Positions 61,875 to 64,000 of a stretch of DNA of 64,000 nt are shown piece after piece. A program made the translations under genes and the position numbers. The number at the start of each line of letters is the position of its first letter. Position 1 is the stretch's first letter. The notes under the pieces were generated by a model. That model had not been told where the DNA came from. It ran no database searches and saw only the letters and a list, made by a program, of their open reading frames with translations. The DNA is from an uncultured Candidatus Melainabacteria bacterium (lineage in GTDB: Bacteria; Cyanobacteriota; Vampirovibrionia; Gastranaerophilales; Gastranaerophilaceae), in contig CAKVIE010000009.1 in NCBI GenBank assembly GCA_934754505.1, positions 16,165-80,164 of the forward strand. Reading direction: 5' to 3'.

Positions 61875-62218
61875 TTTTTAATTTCCTCTAATACTCTATT
61901 TACTTACTGTGTGTGTTTCTAAAAATACTTTTTCTCTGTGTTTCTTACATTACCGTTTGGCTTCAAACTTGGACTTTATTTTGTTTTCCGATTAACTCCT
62001 TTCGATTTCTTTTGAATGTAGAAATTAATTAATCGGATTGAAATATCGGTTGTGACTTACTGTTGTAATATACTTCGATTTTCGTTCTCTCGATTGATTA
62101 ATCTCTACTCTTATATAAAGTATATAACCTTTATATAATTGCCTTTTTGATTAACTTTATGTTAAGATATGTTACAAAAGAAATATAAAAGAGTCCGAAA
62201 AGCGGATAGATAGGAGCT
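61875..62218. other. Divergent leader region of the orphan gene and the YhcH-family gene
   Basis: Holds a minus-strand leader of about 220 bases (purine-rich, repeated CACA and AATC segments), the promoter module copy C (62102-62165) and presumably the promoter of the plus-strand gene at 62222. No further gene. Confidence 0.5.
62102..62165 (-). promoter_or_regulatory. Shared upstream module, copy C
   Basis: On the minus strand TTAACATAAAGTTAA (62165-62151), AAAAAGGCAATT, and CTTTATATAAGAGTAGAGA (62120-62102), in the same order as copy B at 12715-12790. Confidence 0.55.
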
Positions 62219-62221
62219 TTG

Positions 62222-62665
62222 ATGATTATTGACGAAATTAAAAATTTTTCTAAATATATGAATTTGAATGAAAAATTCAAAACAGTTGAGAAGTTTTTGC
62301 AAGAAAACGACCTTGAGGAGATGGAAGTTGGAAGCTATGAAATTCAGGGGCGGGATATTTATGTAAATATTGACGAATACACGACAAAAGAATCATCAAT
62401 TCCCGAAGCACACAGAAATTATATAGATATTCAAATGGTTTTATGCGGGCATGAAAAAATCGGATATGCCTCGGTGACCGACGGCAAAACAGAGATTGAA
62501 TACGATGCAAATAGAGATATAGAATTTTTGAAAGCTGATTGTGAGTTTTTGAAAGCGGATTCAAGCAGATTTTTCATATTTTATCCGCAAGACTTGCATC
62601 AACCTTGCATTACAGACGGGAAAAGCTCTCAAATCAAAAAAGCAGTTTTTAAAGTTAAAATATAA
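62222..62665 (+). CDS. YhcH/YjgK/YiaL-family protein (TabA-like)
   Basis: 147 residues from ATG 62222 (TAGGAGCTTTG upstream). The family features are the start IIDEIKNFSKYMNLNEKF, then EAHRNYIDIQMVLCGHEKIG and the C-terminal FFIFYPQDLHQPCI; His, Glu and Asp there may bind a metal in a cupin-like barrel. The family has roles in sialic acid and other sugar use and in biofilm control. One CGGGCATG octamer is inside. Confidence 0.9.
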   Translation: MIIDEIKNFSKYMNLNEKFKTVEKFLQENDLEEMEVGSYEIQGRDIYVNIDEYTTKESSIPEAHRNYIDIQMVLCGHEKIGYASVTDGKTEIEYDANRDIEFLKADCEFLKADSSRFFIFYPQDLHQPCITDGKSSQIKKAVFKVKI

Positions 62666-62801
62666 ACGTGTCATTGAGAGAGGCGGATTTTGCGTAGAGT
62701 GATGAGGCACCACAAAACACGTCATTGCGAGAGGCTTTACCCCGTGATAACGCATTTATTTATTATGTCATTGCGAGGGAAACGTGCAAATACTCTCAAA
62801 T

Positions 62802-62843
62802 AAAAGCAGATTAGCTAAACTGAAAGGCAACTTGTTGCCCGTG
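62802..62843. repeat. 42-base direct repeat, copy 1
   Basis: CTAAACTGAAAGGCAACTTG within it; includes the palindrome GGCAACTTGTTGCC. Copy 2 is at 63227-63268 with about two differences. Confidence 0.8.
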
Positions 62844-63226
62844 GCAATCCAGAAAAATACTTACGAGATTAATGGGTACAAAATAAAAACTATATTTACA
62901 AAATACAAACAAACGCAACATTTCTTTGACCGCAAAGAAACACAAAGAAACTCTCTCGCTGATTTCCGCTCGTTATTTGTTTGTAATTTCTCGTTTGCTA
63001 AAATTTCAAAACTCGGACTTTGTCCTCAAACATTGAAATTTTTTAACACAAACTTCGAAAACAACAAATACTCGCTCCAATATGCTCGATTTGTTTTTTT
63101 ATAAATTATCTGTAAAACCACTGGATCACCACGTCGTTTCACTCCTCGTGATGACGAATTATAAAAACATGTCATTGCGAGAAAATCGTTAGATTTTTGT
63201 GGCAATCCATAAAAAACTTTCAAAAT

Positions 63227-63268
63227 AAAAACAGATTAACTAAACTGAAAGGCAACTTGTTGCCCGTG
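63227..63268. repeat. 42-base direct repeat, copy 2
   Basis: Same core as 62802-62843. Confidence 0.8.
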
Positions 63269-63371
63269 ACTATCTAAAAAAAATGTTTATAAAAATAAGA
63301 TTCTAAAGCAAATTTATAATTTTATCTGACTTTAGAATCTCATTTAAGAATGCAATTTATTTTAATAACTA

Positions 63372-63914
63372 TTAAACCTCGGAGTTATCGACATCTATGT
63401 CTTCATCTGCATTATCTTCTGAAATATCTTCCGAATTATCTTCAGAATTATCAAAAGCTCGTTTTAATTCTTCCAAAGCATAAGCAACTTTTAAATCTCT
63501 TAAAAATTTCATATGCGCTCCTAATCCGGCAAGAGCTACACCACACTCAACTATCGTACGAACTCCACTTGCGTTAGCATGTTTTTCCTCACATTCATCA
63601 ACTGCTTTTTGAACAGCTTCCTCAAGCTCCGATTTTGTATAAGTTTCTTCTGCCTGTTCAGAAACAGATGTCGAATTGTCAACCATTTCAGGTTCAACTG
63701 CTTTAGCAGGCACAGTTACAGCCTTCGCCCCTGCAATTACACTTGCAGCAAGCATAACTCCAAGAGCTGCGTTCTTTAATGCCTGACCCGTTTTCGATGA
63801 ACAATGTTCTTTAAGTTGTGGCTTTGCTTCTTCTTGCGGCTTTGATTCTTGTGTTTGTTTTGAATTTGATACATTTGTGTTTAAATTAACACTGTTCATT
63901 TGAATGTTGTTCAT
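63372..63914 (-). CDS. Lineage-specific protein with internal signal-like segment (paralogue of 18640-19506)
   Basis: 180 residues. Asn/Gln-rich start (MNNIQMNSVNLNTNVSNSKQ), then KEHCSSK, the hydrophobic ALGVMLAASVIAG (about 50-62), TVPAKA and VDNSTSVS, all shared with the protein at 18.6-19.5 kb. The C-terminal half differs: a helical acidic region ending in a repeat of NSEDISED type. The shared block looks like a long-n-region signal peptide or membrane anchor. Upstream is a GAGTAGATAGAGAAAGG leader and then the poly-G run, so its promoter is not visible. Confidence 0.75.
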   Translation of the reverse strand: MNNIQMNSVNLNTNVSNSKQTQESKPQEEAKPQLKEHCSSKTGQALKNAALGVMLAASVIAGAKAVTVPAKAVEPEMVDNSTSVSEQAEETYTKSELEEAVQKAVDECEEKHANASGVRTIVECGVALAGLGAHMKFLRDLKVAYALEELKRAFDNSEDNSEDISEDNADEDIDVDNSEV

Positions 63915-63969
63915 AATTTTTTACCTTTTTTAACCTTTCTCTATCTACTCACAAATTATATATCGGATA

Positions 63970-64000
<31 letters not shown>

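Larger units (their letters stand above)
62666..63371. other. Intergenic repeat region with GTCATTGCGAG-type units
   Basis: About 700 bases without a supported gene. Units GTCATTGMGAG at 62670, 62721, 62767 and 63171 and GGCAATCC at about 62843 and 63201. A 42-base direct repeat (CTAAACTGAAAGGCAACTTG core) is at 62802-62843 and 63227-63268. GC and texture differ from the neighbours. Confidence 0.65.

Noticed and set aside
62666..63371. Open frames of 60-106 residues in the repeat region
   Set aside because: They run through GTCATTGCGAG repeats and the direct repeat pair, lack ribosome sites and show no protein-like composition.

Overview
The window is AT-rich (roughly one third G+C), gene-dense bacterial chromosome with standard stop codons. 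The gene set is that of a didermic bacterium with type IV pilus-type genes: an OmpH/Skp-like periplasmic chaperone, SecD/SecF, an AMIN-domain peptidoglycan amidase, a PilM-PilN/PilO pair and a prepilin-like protein with an FTLAEVLITL N-terminus. The low G+C, this prepilin style, the AMIN amidase and many lineage-specific small proteins suggest a gut Vampirovibrionia/Melainabacteria (Gastranaerophilales-like) genome. That placement is inference and was not tested by phylogeny.

Layout. 1-5.7 kb: a minus-strand cluster with a PilZ protein, a sensor kinase, a response regulator with an HD-GYP-type domain (cut by the window start) and an M16 peptidase. 5.9-9.6 kb: tRNA-Met, then an accessory block with a two-gene restriction-modification system that looks BcgI-like (nuclease-methylase fusion plus specificity subunit), started by the deletion scar of an AAA/DUF4143 ATPase. 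9.9-19.5 kb: a HEAT-like protein, a prepilin with a divergent XRE regulator, small RHH and orphan proteins, nth-rnpA-rpmH, proC, an EamA transporter, an ECF sigma/anti-sigma pair and a metallophosphoesterase. 19.6-28.6 kb: a flavoprotein, gpmI, a second XRE regulator, a candidate type I toxin-antitoxin locus at 22.4-22.8 kb, an AI-2E-type permease, a matrixin-like zinc protein, RNase P RNA, tRNA-Arg, OmpH, and a NifU-like/GGGtGRT pair. 28.6-48.6 kb: housekeeping (amidase-murI, cca, rpsU, secD-secF, pilMN-pilO, rlmB-rpoD, possible rpoZ, CstA) with a CheA-like hybrid kinase that lacks the CheW-like domain. 48.8-62.7 kb: a predicted HELGH zincin, citramalate synthase, TPR proteins, a lytic transglycosylase, a UvrD-like helicase, a PAS kinase and a YhcH-family protein. 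62.7-64 kb: dispersed short repeats, a lineage-specific protein with a paralogue at 18.6-19.5 kb, and a terminal poly-G run that looks artefactual.

Most notable. (1) A compact locus with a 26-residue hydrophobic peptide, a structured leader that can cover its ribosome site, and an antisense RNA with its own near-consensus promoter and terminator. (2) A strongly over-represented octamer, CATGCCCG/CGGGCATG, at 16 places. (3) A shared upstream module (TTAA-N6/7-TTAA plus an ATAAGAGTAGAGA-type box) before small orphan genes, two of which also share a pyrimidine-rich 21-nt element in their 3' regions. No CRISPR array, transposase or prophage was seen.
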